Origin: Candidatus Saccharimonadota bacterium
GTDB lineage: Bacteria; Patescibacteriota; Saccharimonadia; Saccharimonadales; UBA4665
NCBI GenBank assembly: GCA_028289125.1
Contig: JAQGGZ010000010.1
Span: 141,404 to 205,403, forward strand
Length of the DNA stretch: 64,000 bases
Direction of reading: 5' to 3'
Part shown: positions 17,312-30,820 of the stretch, one piece after another
Layout: each line of letters opens with the position of its first letter
Position numbering within the stretch: the first letter of the stretch is position 1
Program-made: the position numbers and the translations under genes
The notes under the pieces: generated by a model
What the model was told of the DNA's origin: nothing
Database searches by the model: none
The model's input: the letters and a program-made list of their open reading frames with translations, nothing else

Positions 17312-18622
17312 ATGGCCCTTTCTACAAAACCGTACAAAGGCGCTCGCGACTTCTACCCGGAAGACAAGCGTCTGCAAACCTATTTGTTCAGCACGATCCG
17401 CAAGACCGTAGCTAAATTCGGTTACGAGGAATACGACGCACCGATTCTAGAACCGCTTGAGCTATATCTGGCCAAGACCGGCGACGAAATCGTCAATGAG
17501 CAAACCTACGTCTTTACTGATCGCGGCGACCGCGAAGTCGTCATCCGCCCGGAAATGACCCCGACCGTCAGCCGAATGGTCGCTGCCCGCCGCCAAGAGC
17601 TGCCATTCCCGGTCCGCTGGTTCAGTATTCCGAACCTCTGGCGCTACGAGCGCCCGCAGCGAGGCCGTCTCCGTGAGCACTGGCAGTTGAATGTCGACCT
17701 GTTCGGTGTTGCCGGACTAGAGGCCGAGCACGAACTGATCGTCGTCGTCGATGAGATCTTCAAGGCTTTCAAGGCCAAGCACGACATGTACGAAATCAAG
17801 CTGAACAACCGCAAGCTGGTCGACCACTTCCTGCTTGATTACCTCGGTCTTGACAGTGTCCAGGCCCACAGCGTCGGTAAGCTGATCGACCGCAAGAACA
17901 AGATGTCGGAAGCCATGTTCGAAGCCCAGGCCGACGCGATCCTGACCCCTTCACAGCGCGAGGCCGGCGTCCTGAATAAGCTGCTCGGCGTTATGAAGAT
18001 CAAAAAGTTATCACACTTACCTGAAGATCTGCGTGAGCATGATAGTGCCAAGGATCTCCAGAAGATGCTCGATCTACTGGCTGCCAGCGGTATCACGAAC
18101 GCCCACTACGATCCGACGCTAATGCGCGGCTTCGATTATTACACCGGCATAGTCTTCGAGGTCTTTGACACCAACCCTGAAAACAACCGCGCTATGCTTG
18201 GCGGGGGCCGCTATGACGGCCTGGTCGGCTTGTTCGGCGTCGAACCGGTACCGACCGTCGGCTTCGGCTGGGGTGATGTCACCTTACAGAATTTCCTCGA
18301 GACACACGAGCTCTTGCCACCCAAGAAAACACCGGTCGACGTCTACGTCGTCATGCTTGACCTTAACTTGTACGAAAAAGCCCAGAAGACCATCGCCAGC
18401 CTGCGTAGCATGGGCATGAACGTCGCAGTCGATATGACGGGCCGCAAGGCCGACAAACAAATCAAGTCGGCCGACAAACAAGCTATCGCCTTTGCACTCT
18501 TCATCGGCGCCAAAGAGCTCGAGGAAGGCGTCTTCAACCTCAAGAACCTCCACACCGGCCACGAAGAAGCTCACTCCATCGAGCGCATCGTGACCATGAT
18601 AAAAGATCACCGCCGCAAGTAA
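17312..18622 (+). CDS. hisS: Histidyl-tRNA synthetase
   Basis: Class II synthetase that charges tRNA-His. The 436 residues have motif 1 in the N-terminal third, motif 2 as RYERPQRGRLREH, the HisRS-specific FDYYTG (in MRGFDYYTG) and the GGGRYDGL motif, then an anticodon-binding domain. TATAAT (17296-17301) ends 10 nt before the ATG, so the leader is at most a few nt and no Shine-Dalgarno site fits. An imperfect hairpin (17270-17292) overlaps the promoter. The next gene starts on the last base of the stop region. Confidence 0.96.
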   Translation: MALSTKPYKGARDFYPEDKRLQTYLFSTIRKTVAKFGYEEYDAPILEPLELYLAKTGDEIVNEQTYVFTDRGDREVVIRPEMTPTVSRMVAARRQELPFPVRWFSIPNLWRYERPQRGRLREHWQLNVDLFGVAGLEAEHELIVVVDEIFKAFKAKHDMYEIKLNNRKLVDHFLLDYLGLDSVQAHSVGKLIDRKNKMSEAMFEAQADAILTPSQREAGVLNKLLGVMKIKKLSHLPEDLREHDSAKDLQKMLDLLAASGITNAHYDPTLMRGFDYYTGIVFEVFDTNPENNRAMLGGGRYDGLVGLFGVEPVPTVGFGWGDVTLQNFLETHELLPPKKTPVDVYVVMLDLNLYEKAQKTIASLRSMGMNVAVDMTGRKADKQIKSADKQAIAFALFIGAKELEEGVFNLKNLHTGHEEAHSIERIVTMIKDHRRK

Positions 18623-19068
18623 TGCGGGCGATCAACCACGCACTGACCGGCGCGGTCATCGGACTCAGCCTGCCAGCACCCGTGGCAATACCGTTAGCTT
18701 TCGTGTCTCATTTCGTCCTTGATGCCATACCGCACCAGGGTTCTGAGGCGATGGTTCCGAAGAATAAGATATTTACGGTCACATTGATCGTTGATGCCAT
18801 ACTTTGCGTATTGCTGGTACTGGTTCTCGGGCTGACAAGTACCGACAACTGGTTCATTCCGTCCCTCTGTGCCTTTCTGGGGACTTCACCAGATCTGATG
18901 TGGCTTAATAACTATCGCCAGATGAAACAGGGAAAACCCCAGCCACATACCGACAACTGGTTATTGCGGTTCCATTCGTGGATACAGTGGTATGAGCGCC
19001 CGCTTGGGCTGATAACCGAAGTGGTCTGGGCGCCGGCAATGATTATGCTTATGATTGCCCGTATCTGA
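18622..19068 (+). CDS. YdjM/DUF457-like membrane protein (putative metal-dependent hydrolase)
   Basis: This 148-residue protein has about four hydrophobic segments. The pattern HALTG near the N-terminus followed by SHFVLDAIPH resembles the conserved His/Asp residues of the YdjM-type membrane-bound metal-dependent hydrolases. The assignment rests on this short pattern. Its ATG overlaps the hisS stop by one base, so it is translationally coupled to hisS. Confidence 0.6.
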   Translation: MRAINHALTGAVIGLSLPAPVAIPLAFVSHFVLDAIPHQGSEAMVPKNKIFTVTLIVDAILCVLLVLVLGLTSTDNWFIPSLCAFLGTSPDLMWLNNYRQMKQGKPQPHTDNWLLRFHSWIQWYERPLGLITEVVWAPAMIMLMIARI

Positions 19069-19083
19069 CCCTTCTGCTAAAGT
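19055..19083 (+). promoter_or_regulatory. Promoter of tig, giving a nearly leaderless mRNA
   Basis: TTGCCC (19055-19060), 17 bp, then TAAAGT (19078-19083) preceded by TGC (extended -10). The -10 ends 8 nt before the ATG at 19092. Confidence 0.6.
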
Positions 19084-19091
19084 TGATAGTT

Positions 19092-20378
19092 ATGCATATA
19101 GAGACGAAACAACTTACCGACACCCGTCTGCAGCTTGATATCGCTGCCGACGCCGACCAACTTAACGACGCCAAGCAGGAAGCTTTACGCGCGCTGCAAA
19201 AGCAGGTCAAGCTGCAAGGCTTCCGTGAGGGCAAAGCGCCCCTGGCCATGGTTGAAAAAAGTGTCGACCAGAACCGCCTGCAAAGCGAATTCCTGGAGAT
19301 AGCCGTTAACCGCATTTATATCGATGCCGCTACCAAAGAAAACCTGCGCCCGGTATCAGCCCCTGACATCAATATCCAAAAGTTCGTACCGTTCACTGAT
19401 CTTGAAATCCGTGCCGAAGTGGACGTCATCGGCAAGATCAAGCTGCCGGACTATACGAAGATCAAAGTCGCCAAGCCCGCCGTTAAGGTGACGGCCGAAG
19501 ATGTCAACAAGGTCCTCGAGGATTTGCGTGACCGGACGGCTGACAAGAAGCCGGTTGAGCGCGCCGTCAAAATCGGCGATGAAGCCGTCATTGATTTCGT
19601 CGGTACCGATGAAGAAACCGGTGACCCGCTGCAGGGCGGTGCCGGCACTGCCTACCCGTTGCTTCTCGGCAGTAACAGTTTCATCCCTGGTTTCGAAGAC
19701 CAGCTGGTCGGCCTGAAGGCCGGTCAGGAGAAGACTTTCCAGATCACATTCCCGGCTGATTACGGCGTCGCCGCTTTACAGAACCGTAAGGTCAGCTTTG
19801 CGGTGACAGTCAAGCTCGTCCACGCCATGTCCAAGCCGAAGCTGGATGATGAGTTTGCCGCCAAAGTCGGTCCGTTCAAGGCATTGGCCGACCTCAAGAA
19901 GGACATCAAGGCCCAGCTGACACAGGAAAAAGAACAGCAGTCCGAACGTGAATTTGAGAATGATCTGGTCGCCAAGATCGCCGACAAGACCACCTTGGCC
20001 ATTCCGACCGCACTGGTTGATGAAGAACTCGACAGCCTCGAACGTGATGAGCGTCAGAACCTGGCTTACCGTGGCCAGACATGGCAGGAACACCTCGCAA
20101 GCGAAGGTGTCACCGAAAACGAACACCGTGAAAAGAACCGTGGCCCAGCTGAGCAACGCGTCAAGGCCGGCCTTATGTTGTCCGAAATCGCCGAGCGTGA
20201 AAAGCTTGAAGTCACCGCAGATGAGATTGACGAGCGTATCAACCAGCTGAAAGGACAATACAGCGATCCGCAGATGCAGGCCGAGCTGGATAAAGCCTCC
20301 AACCGTCGCTCAATCGCCAGCCGTATCCTGACTGAAAAGACACTGGCCAAGCTCAAAGACTACGCCCAAAAAGCCTGA
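19092..20378 (+). CDS. tig: Trigger factor
   Basis: Ribosome-bound chaperone and peptidyl-prolyl isomerase. The 428 residues have the N-terminal ribosome-binding domain (GFREGKAPLAMVE is the signature around residues 43-56), the FKBP-like PPIase domain (about 150-245) and the helical C-terminal chaperone arms. The ATG at 19092 (MHIETKQL) is chosen over an upstream in-frame TTG because it matches the family start. clpP follows directly with its own CIRCE promoter, the common tig-clpP order. Confidence 0.95.
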   Translation: MHIETKQLTDTRLQLDIAADADQLNDAKQEALRALQKQVKLQGFREGKAPLAMVEKSVDQNRLQSEFLEIAVNRIYIDAATKENLRPVSAPDINIQKFVPFTDLEIRAEVDVIGKIKLPDYTKIKVAKPAVKVTAEDVNKVLEDLRDRTADKKPVERAVKIGDEAVIDFVGTDEETGDPLQGGAGTAYPLLLGSNSFIPGFEDQLVGLKAGQEKTFQITFPADYGVAALQNRKVSFAVTVKLVHAMSKPKLDDEFAAKVGPFKALADLKKDIKAQLTQEKEQQSEREFENDLVAKIADKTTLAIPTALVDEELDSLERDERQNLAYRGQTWQEHLASEGVTENEHREKNRGPAEQRVKAGLMLSEIAEREKLEVTADEIDERINQLKGQYSDPQMQAELDKASNRRSIASRILTEKTLAKLKDYAQKA

Positions 20379-20379
20379 G

Positions 20380-20418
20380 TTAGCACTCTTGACATGAGAG
20401 TGCCAGACCCCGTATGAT
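20380..20418 (+). promoter_or_regulatory. CIRCE operator overlapping the clpP promoter
   Basis: TTAGCACTC (20380-20388), nine bases, GAGTGCCAG (20398-20406): the left arm is perfect and the right arm differs in two bases. The spacer contains a consensus -35 TTGACA (20389-20394), and TATGAT (20413-20418) is the -10 with an 18 bp spacer. HrcA binding would cover the -35. Confidence 0.92.
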
Positions 20419-20445
20419 TAGTACATACTAACGAAAGGTGGTTAC

Positions 20446-21057
20446 ATGTCAGATTTACGAAGCTCCGTACTTGTCCCGACCGTCGTTGAAAGTGACGGCC
20501 GCTACGAGCGTGCCTATGATATATATTCGCGGCTACTGAAAGACCGCATTATTTTCCTTGGCACCGATGTCAACGAAGCGAGTGCCAACATCGTCGTGGC
20601 ACAGTTGCTCTTTTTGCAGGCGGAAGATCCTAAGAAGGATATCTTTCTGTATATCAACAGCCCGGGCGGTAGCGTATACGACGCACTCGCCATTTATGAC
20701 ACGATGCAGTTCGTCACCAATGATGTCCAGACCGTCGGTATCGGCGTTCAGGCTTCGGCGGCGGCCTTCTTATTGAGTTCCGGCACCAAAGGTAAGCGTT
20801 TCGCGCTACCGAACGCGACCGTCATGATTCACCAGCCTTCCAGCGGTACCCGGGGCAAGGTGACCGATCAGGAGATTGACCTACGCGAATCCCTCCGTAT
20901 CAAAAGGCTGCTTGAGACTATTATGGCCGGCAATACCGGGCAGAAGGTCGAACAGATCCACGAGGACATGGAACGCGACAAGTGGCTCACTGCGGCCGAC
21001 GCCAAGAAATACGGCATCATCGATGCCGTCATCTACAACCCACCGAAGACATCTTAA
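20446..21057 (+). CDS. clpP: ClpP protease subunit
   Basis: Serine protease barrel that partners ClpC. The 203 residues carry the catalytic triad Ser104 (in VQASAAAF), His129 (MIHQP) and Asp178. The oxyanion-region sequence NSPGGSV is also present. The start follows AAAGGTGG at 20434-20441. The CIRCE-covered promoter points to joint heat-shock control with clpC. Confidence 0.97.
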   Translation: MSDLRSSVLVPTVVESDGRYERAYDIYSRLLKDRIIFLGTDVNEASANIVVAQLLFLQAEDPKKDIFLYINSPGGSVYDALAIYDTMQFVTNDVQTVGIGVQASAAAFLLSSGTKGKRFALPNATVMIHQPSSGTRGKVTDQEIDLRESLRIKRLLETIMAGNTGQKVEQIHEDMERDKWLTAADAKKYGIIDAVIYNPPKTS

Positions 21058-21087
21058 TTGACAGCTCGGGCTCTATGAGCCTAGAGT
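21058..21087 (+). promoter_or_regulatory. Promoter of the GNAT gene
   Basis: TTGACA (21058-21063), 18 bp, TAGAGT (21082-21087). The spacer contains a small hairpin, GGCTC/GAGCC. Confidence 0.65.
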
Positions 21088-21114
21088 GAAGTTTACGGTA
21101 AGAGGCACCTAAAG

Positions 21115-21816
21115 ATGATTTCAAACGAGATTGAATTCAACGTCATTAGTGGCAGTAAAGATATCAGATCTGAACTGATGACGCCTGGTGCCCCTAATGC
21201 TGTTATGATGCAGAAACTCTTGGAAAAATCTATCACAGCAGCCATCGGTGTCGACCGGCTGGGCTTATACGGAGGGGCTCGATTCGCACGTATCGGTGAT
21301 CCGATGGGGTTTCGCGAGGCGAGAGCCGATCCTAATTACGATGTGAGGCATGGCCGCTTACGTGGTGATCAGTCGTTCCATCAGCCAGCGGTCACTCTTG
21401 CCACCCATAAGGACAGGCTCGTCGGTTATGCCCATGCCGCCGGAAACGTGTCGGGCAGTAATGCGGCTGTTCGCTTCCTGAAACATCACGGTCACGCCCG
21501 CAACTACACATGGTTCCGTGAAATCGCTGTCGACCCGGAATACCAGCACCAAGGCATTGGTGCAGGGCTCGGGGCACTGACATTAATGTCCGTAGATCCT
21601 GATCTGAGGAACCCTGTCAGCGCACATGTCATTACTGAAGCACCGGCCGTCAACGCATTCTTCGACAGTTTGCCGGACGAGCTAAAGGTCGTGCGCGACG
21701 AAGAGGCCGGTCCGGATCTGGGAGAGGGTATGGAACCGTTACGTGTCAGGCCAATTGTAATCCCTGACAGCAGAATGCTGTTTGTTCGTCTCAACGCTAT
21801 CGCATCAGGTCAATAA
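21115..21816 (+). CDS. GNAT-family N-acetyltransferase
   Basis: Predicted acetyl-CoA-dependent acetyltransferase of unknown substrate. The 233 residues contain GNAT motif A as EIAVDPEYQHQGIGAGLG, in which QHQGIG is the acetyl-CoA pyrophosphate loop, followed by a helix. The N-terminal 100 residues are not recognised. It has its own promoter and the ribosome site AAGAGG. It is isolated between clpP and the rpoB leader. The family call is fairly firm; the target is unknown. Confidence 0.8.
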   Translation: MISNEIEFNVISGSKDIRSELMTPGAPNAVMMQKLLEKSITAAIGVDRLGLYGGARFARIGDPMGFREARADPNYDVRHGRLRGDQSFHQPAVTLATHKDRLVGYAHAAGNVSGSNAAVRFLKHHGHARNYTWFREIAVDPEYQHQGIGAGLGALTLMSVDPDLRNPVSAHVITEAPAVNAFFDSLPDELKVVRDEEAGPDLGEGMEPLRVRPIVIPDSRMLFVRLNAIASGQ

Positions 21817-21819
21817 GTA

Positions 21820-21848
21820 TTGACATTGGCCCCTGTATTCCGCATACT
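21820..21848 (+). promoter_or_regulatory. Promoter of the rpoB-rpoC operon
   Basis: TTGACA (21820-21825), 17 bp, CATACT (21843-21848). The transcript would begin near 21855 and carry a leader of about 180 nt. Confidence 0.75.
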
Positions 21849-21869
21849 CTAACCTAAGAAGTAGTATAA

Positions 21870-21938
21870 GTGGCCATAACATACCTCGGTAACTTAGTAA
21901 TCTTCGCGCGAACCATCAAACAAAAACAAAAATCCTAA
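21870..21938 (+). CDS. Possible 22-residue leader peptide before rpoB
   Basis: A GTG-started frame of 22 codons ends at TAA 21936-21938, nine bases before the terminator hairpin at 21947. Its end is Lys- and Gln-rich (KQKQKS). The upstream site is weak (TAAGAAG). It is listed because of its position between the rpoB promoter and a terminator; translation is not demonstrated. Confidence 0.3.
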   Translation: MAITYLGNLVIFARTIKQKQKS

Positions 21939-21946
21939 GCGTAAAC

Positions 21947-21992
21947 TAAAAAGCATTGCAAACAATCGATCAGCAGTTTGGAATGCTTTTTA
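21947..21992 (+). terminator. Terminator-like hairpin in the rpoB leader
   Basis: Left arm 21947-21963 and right arm 21976-21992 pair over 17 positions with one mismatch around a 12 nt loop, and the right arm ends in CTTTTTA. It lies downstream of the rpoB promoter and immediately before the coding region, so it either ends the upstream gene or attenuates rpoBC. Confidence 0.8.
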
Positions 21993-22038
21993 GATGTTAA
22001 GACTTCAGCAACGTAAACAGGGGGCATTGCTGCTATAT

Positions 22039-25000
22039 ATGGCAAAAGCAAGCACGACATCAACAAACGCGACGTCTAATAAGAAGACTGACCGCGTGTA
22101 TTTTACGTCGCAAGACGACGCAACCGTTTTACCAAGTTTAGTCGACCACCAGAACCGTTCGTTCCAGTGGTTCGTCGATGAAGGTCTGGGAGAGCTCTTA
22201 GCCGAGATCAGCCCGATCGATGACTATACCGGCACGAAGCTATCATTAAATTTCAAAGACTACCACTTTGATGAGCCGAAACTGACCGAGAACGCAGCCC
22301 GCGAGAACAACGTCAGCTACGAAGCTCCGCTCAAGGCCACCGTCGAACTGATCAACAAGGTCACCGGCGAAGTCAAAGAGCAGGAAATCTACCTGGGTGA
22401 CTACCCGTGGATGACCAGCCGTGGTACGTTCGTTATCAACGGTGCCGAGCGTGTCGTCGTCAGTCAGTTGATCCGCAGTAGCGGTGTCTTCTTTACGTCT
22501 GACCAGCACGGCGCCACCAATTTATACGGTGCCAAGGTCATTCCTGGCCGCGGTGCCTGGCTTGAGTTCGAGACCGCTGCTAATGGCGCTCTCTACGTCA
22601 AGATTGACCGCAAGCGCAAGATCGCTGTCACTACCTTATTGCGTGCTCTCGGTATGACCGAGGCCCAGATGCGTGACCGCTTCAAACACGTCGACCAGGG
22701 CAAGAACAGCCACCTCGACATCACCCTCGAAAAAGATCCGACCAAGGGTCAGAACGATGCTCTGATCGAAGTCTACCGTCGTTTGCGCCCGGGTGACCTC
22801 GCGACCGTCGACAACGCCCGCAGCCTGCTTGAGAACATGTTCTACAACTTCAAGCGCTTCGACTTCAGCCGCGTCGGCCGTTACAAGATCAACAAACGCC
22901 TCGACCTCGATGTGCCGAACACCACCGAGAACCGCATCATGCGTCTTGATGACCTCGTCGCTATCATCGCCGAGCTGATCCGCCTTAACAACACTCAGGA
23001 GCCGGCTGACGATATCGACAGCTTGGCTAACCGCCGCGTCAAACTCGTCGGTGAGTTGGTCCAGCGCCAGTTCCGCATCGGTCTGCTGCGCATGGAGCGC
23101 AACACCAAGGACCGTATGAGCATGTCCGAAATCGAGACCGTCGTACCTGGTCAGCTGATCAACGCCCGCCCGGTCGTCGCTGCTGTCCGTGAATTCTTCG
23201 CCAGCTCCCAGCTGTCGCAGTTCATGGACCAGATCAACCCGCTGTCAGAGTTGGCTCACAAGCGCCGCCTTAGCTCGATGGGCCCTGGTGGTCTGTCCCG
23301 TGAACGCGCCGGCTTTGAAGTCCGTGACGCCCACGCTACTCACTACGGTCGTATCTGTGCCGTTGAAACCCCTGAAGGTGCCAACATCGGTTTGGTACTG
23401 AACCTCGCTAACTACGCCCGCATCAACGACTACGGTTTCGTTGAGACTCCTTACCGCAAGGTCATCAACGCCGTTACTCCGGCTGACGCCGTCGGTCACA
23501 TCGCCAGCGTCGACTTAGAAGATGAATCCGGTAAGGTCATCGTCAAAGCCGGTGCTACCATCACGGCTGACGCCGCTAAGAAATTAGCTGCCGTTACCAG
23601 CCGCGTCACCTGGCCGGTCAAGGCCAAGGTTACCAAGGACGTCAAGTACTTGGACGCCTTTGAAGAAGAGAACGCCATCGTTGCCGGCGCCGGTAACAAG
23701 ATCGATGAGAACGGTTACTTCGTTGACAGCCGCATCAGTGCCCGTACTGCCTTGAAATCAGGTGAAGTCGACGCCGATGACGTCAACTACATGGACGCCG
23801 CCCAGAACCAGATTATCGGTTCGAGCGCCGGCCTTATCCCGTTCATTGAAAAGAACTATGTCTACCGCTCACTCATGGGTAGTAACCAGCAGCGCCAGGC
23901 CGTTCCGCTGATCCAGCCACAGGCTCCGATCGTCGGTACCGGTCTTGAAGCCGTTGCCGCCCGCAACACCGGTCAGGTCATCCTGGCTGAAGCCGATGGT
24001 GAAGTCACCAAGGCGAGCGGCGATGAAATCATCGTCAAGTACGCCGAAGGCAATGCCACGTACAACCCGCTGCACTTTATCCGCAGCAACGAAGGTACTT
24101 CGATCAACCAACGTGTTGTCGTCAGTACCGGTGACAAAGTCAAAGCCGGCGACGTATTAGTCGAAGGTATGTCTATTAGCGGCGGGGAACTTGCCCTTGG
24201 TAAGGACCTTATCGCCGCCTTCATGCCATGGGGTGGTTACAACTTCGAGGACGCCATCATCATCTCGCGCAAACTTGTGCAAGATGACACTTTGACCAGC
24301 GTCCACATCGTTGACTTCATGATTGAAGTGCGCGAAACCAAATTAGGCCCAGAAATCGTTACCCGCGACATCCCGAACGTTTCTGAAGAAACTTTGCGTC
24401 ACCTTGACGACGACGGTATCGTCCGTATCGGTGCCGAAGTTCACCCTGGCGACATCCTCGTCGGTAAGATTACCCCGAAGGGTGAGCAGGAACTCAGCAG
24501 CGAAGAGCGCTTACTGCGCGCAATCTTCGGTGAAAAAGCCAAGGAAGTCCGCGACACCTCTCAGCGTATGAGTAACGGTAAGCACGGTAAGGTCGTCGGC
24601 GTCAAAGTCTTCAGCCGTGAAAACGGTCACGAACTCAAGGCCGGCGTTATCAAGCAGATCCAGGTCTTCGTCGCTCAGATGCGCAAGATCTCTGTCGGTG
24701 ACAAACTCGGTGGCCGCCACGGTAACAAGGGCGTCATCGCCCGTATCCTGCCTGTCGAAGACATGCCGTTTACCGAAGACGGTACCCCGGTCGACATCCT
24801 GTTGAACCCACTGGGTGTTCCATCCCGTATGAACATCGGTCAGTTATTTGAGACCCACCTTGGTATGGCCGCTCGCGCACTTGGTATCCATGTCGCCAGC
24901 CCGTCATTCAACGGTGTTCCGGTTGAAAAGATTAAGAGCCTTTTGACCGAAGCCGGCTTGCCCGACGACGGTAAGCAACAGCTGTACGACGGCCGCACGG

Positions 25001-25613
25001 GTGAAGCCTTCCAGGAACGTACTACCGTCGGTAGCATGTACATGATCAAGCTGAACCACATGGTCGCTGACAAGATCCACGCCCGTTCGACCGGACCATA
25101 CACCATGGTCACCCAGCAGCCACTCGGTGGTAAGGCCCAGAATGGTGGCCAGCGCTTCGGTGAGATGGAGGTTTGGGCCCTCGAAGCTTACGGTGCCGCC
25201 AGCACCTTGCAGGAAATGCTGACCATCAAGTCTGACGACGTGTACGGACGCAGCAAGGCCTACGAATCCATCATCAAGAAGACTGCCATCGTCGGTCCGA
25301 AGGTTCCTGAAAGCTTCAACGTCCTCGTTAAGGAACTGCAGGGTCTCGGCCTTAAGGTCGACCTCGTTACTGAAGAGACGGCCATTGATGCTGAAGCCGT
25401 TTTGGCCAGCAACATCCATGACGAAGCCACACATCCGAGTGATGTCGAGGTTCCGGAGCCGGTCATTGCCGTTGATATGAGCGAAGACCCGTCCGCAGAC
25501 GAGTTCATGGTATTAGAAGAACAAGAAGAAGAAAACGTCGGTACCGTTGCGACTGATGAAGACGCCGCTCTGGTAATCGCCGATCAAGATGAAAATGAAG
25601 AGGAGGTCGCCTA

Positions 25614-25614
<1 letters not shown>
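22039..25614 (+). CDS. rpoB: RNA polymerase beta subunit
   Basis: Catalytic core subunit of RNA polymerase. 1191 residues from the ATG at 22039 (MAKASTT). A longer frame from ATG 21994 would begin inside the terminator hairpin and is rejected. Recognisable segments include the rifampicin-region sequence QLSQFMDQINPLSELAHKRR, the GPGGL/RERAGFEVRD segment, KLGGRHGNKGVI and GGKAQNGGQRFGEMEVWALE. The C-terminal 75 residues are unusually acidic (runs of Glu and Asp). rpoC overlaps its stop by one base (TAATG). Confidence 0.98.
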
Positions 25615-29441
<3,827 letters not shown>

Positions 29442-29481
29442 ACCTGTTACAATAACCAAGAATTACTAAACAATCCGAGCA

Positions 29482-29503
29482 CGGGGAGGCGGCATCCTCC
29501 CCG
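29482..29503 (+). promoter_or_regulatory. GC-rich hairpin in the rpsL leader
   Basis: CGGGGAGG (29482-29489) pairs perfectly with CCTCCCCG (29496-29503) around CGGCAT. No T run follows, so it is not a terminator. It may be a site for autoregulation or protect the 5-prime end of the str mRNA. Confidence 0.5.
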
Positions 29504-29529
29504 GGAGCGGTAGATTGCAAGGAGAACAC

Positions 29530-29943
29530 ATGCCAACGATTAACCAATTGGTCCGCAAACCGCGGACCGCTAAGAGTCAGAAGTCGAAGTCCCCGCACTT
29601 ACAGCGCGTGGTCAACAACTTGAAGACCAAGAACTACGAAAAAGCTTCACCGTTCAAACGCGGTGTCTGTGTCAAGGTTACAACCAAGACCCCGAAGAAG
29701 CCTAACTCCGCCTTGCGTAAGGTTGCCCGCGTGCGCCTGACCAACGGTTACGAAGTTTGGGCTTACATTGGTGGTGAAGGTCACAACCTGCAAGAGCACG
29801 CCGTTGTCATGGTACGCGGTGGCCGCGTCAAAGACCTTCCGGGTGTCCGCTACCACATCGTTCGCGGCGCCCTCGACCTCCAAGGTGTCAACAACCGCAA
29901 GCAGGGCCGTTCCAAGTACGGCGCCAAGAAGGAAAGTAAGTAG
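29530..29943 (+). CDS. rpsL: 30S ribosomal protein S12
   Basis: Decoding-centre protein of the small subunit. The 137 residues contain the conserved [17 protein letters not shown] and the [13 protein letters not shown] loop. The ATG at 29530 follows AAGGAG at 29519-29524; an in-frame TTG 15 bases upstream is not needed. It is first gene of the str operon, with rpsG 2 bp after its stop. Confidence 0.98.
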   Translation: MPTINQLVRKPRTAKSQKSKSPHLQRVVNNLKTKNYEKASPFKRGVCVKVTTKTPKKPNSALRKVARVRLTNGYEVWAYIGGEGHNLQEHAVVMVRGGRVKDLPGVRYHIVRGALDLQGVNNRKQGRSKYGAKKESK

Positions 29944-29945
29944 TC

Positions 29946-30425
29946 ATGCCACGTAAGAAAACCAAAGCCTTAGTCCGCGAAGTTCAACCTGACCGCCTGT
30001 ATAGCAGCACCCAGGTCCAGAAACTTATCAACCGCATCATGCTTGATGGTAAGAAGCAGCTCGCTGAGCGTATCGTCTATGACGGTATGAAGCTTGCCGC
30101 TGACCGCCTGAAAGTTGAGAGCCCTCTCGAAGTTTTCGAGACCGCCTTTAAGAACATCACGCCACACGTTGAGACCCGTTCCCGCCGTGTCGGTGGTGCC
30201 AACTACCAGATTCCTTTCGAGGTCAAAGGTCAGCGCCAGAACCACCTGACTACCATGTGGTTCGTCGCCGCCTGCCGTAGCCGCAAGGGTACGACCATGG
30301 CTAACTGCATCGCTGCAGAACTGCAAGATGCCTACAACGGCCAAGGCTCCGCCGTCAAGAAGCGTGAAGACACGCATAAGATGGCTGAAGCTAACCGCGC
30401 CTTCGCGCACTTTGCCCGAGGCTAG
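29946..30425 (+). CDS. rpsG: 30S ribosomal protein S7
   Basis: Primary 16S rRNA-binding protein that organises the head of the small subunit. The 159 residues include the conserved RSRRVGGANYQIP and the C-terminal KKREDTHKMAEANRAFAHF. Length is typical. It is followed immediately, with no gap, by a Cys-rich gene that is not a usual member of the str operon. Confidence 0.98.
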   Translation: MPRKKTKALVREVQPDRLYSSTQVQKLINRIMLDGKKQLAERIVYDGMKLAADRLKVESPLEVFETAFKNITPHVETRSRRVGGANYQIPFEVKGQRQNHLTTMWFVAACRSRKGTTMANCIAAELQDAYNGQGSAVKKREDTHKMAEANRAFAHFARG

Positions 30426-30779
30426 ATGCAACTCGTGTCACCGCAACCAGAGCAGGCTGACTTTTATACTGAAACGATAGACTTGTTGTGCGAACAGCTC
30501 TGTGATGATTGCCCACTCCGTAATAGGCTCGGTGTCGTGACCATGGAACGGGCATTCGCAAATGAAGACATGCCCGAAGTAGACCGCGTCGACCTGGCAA
30601 TCAGTGAAGCTGATATGATCAGCCGACTGGCAGCTGCCGCCGCAATGCGGAGGCGGGCAGGCTGCGAAGGTAAGCAAACGATTAATTGCTGCGAAAACTG
30701 CGGCAATGATGTTGAGTGCGGCGCCCTCGAGATGGTCCACGATTACATGGACAAACGTTCGGATAAAGATGACGAATAA
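30426..30779 (+). CDS. Cysteine-rich protein of unknown function between S7 and EF-G
   Basis: Not recognised. The 117 residues hold eight cysteines in two groups: Cys22, Cys26, Cys29 (CEQLCDDC) and Cys80, Cys88, Cys89, Cys92, Cys98 (CCENCGNDVEC). This looks like a zinc or iron-sulfur site, joined by an acidic helical middle. It lacks a signal peptide and is strongly acidic. The ATG abuts the rpsG stop and fusA follows after 41 bp, so it is in the str operon. The pairing of two Cys groups across a linker suggests one folded metal site. Confidence 0.75.
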   Translation: MQLVSPQPEQADFYTETIDLLCEQLCDDCPLRNRLGVVTMERAFANEDMPEVDRVDLAISEADMISRLAAAAAMRRRAGCEGKQTINCCENCGNDVECGALEMVHDYMDKRSDKDDE

Positions 30780-30820
30780 CCTTTCTGATAGAATTAATAG
30801 CAGATTAAGTGGAGTAACGA

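Noticed and set aside
21994..22038. 15-residue N-terminal extension of RpoB from ATG 21994
   Set aside because: That ATG follows directly on the T run of the terminator hairpin, with no room for a ribosome site; MAKASTT at 22039 is a better start.
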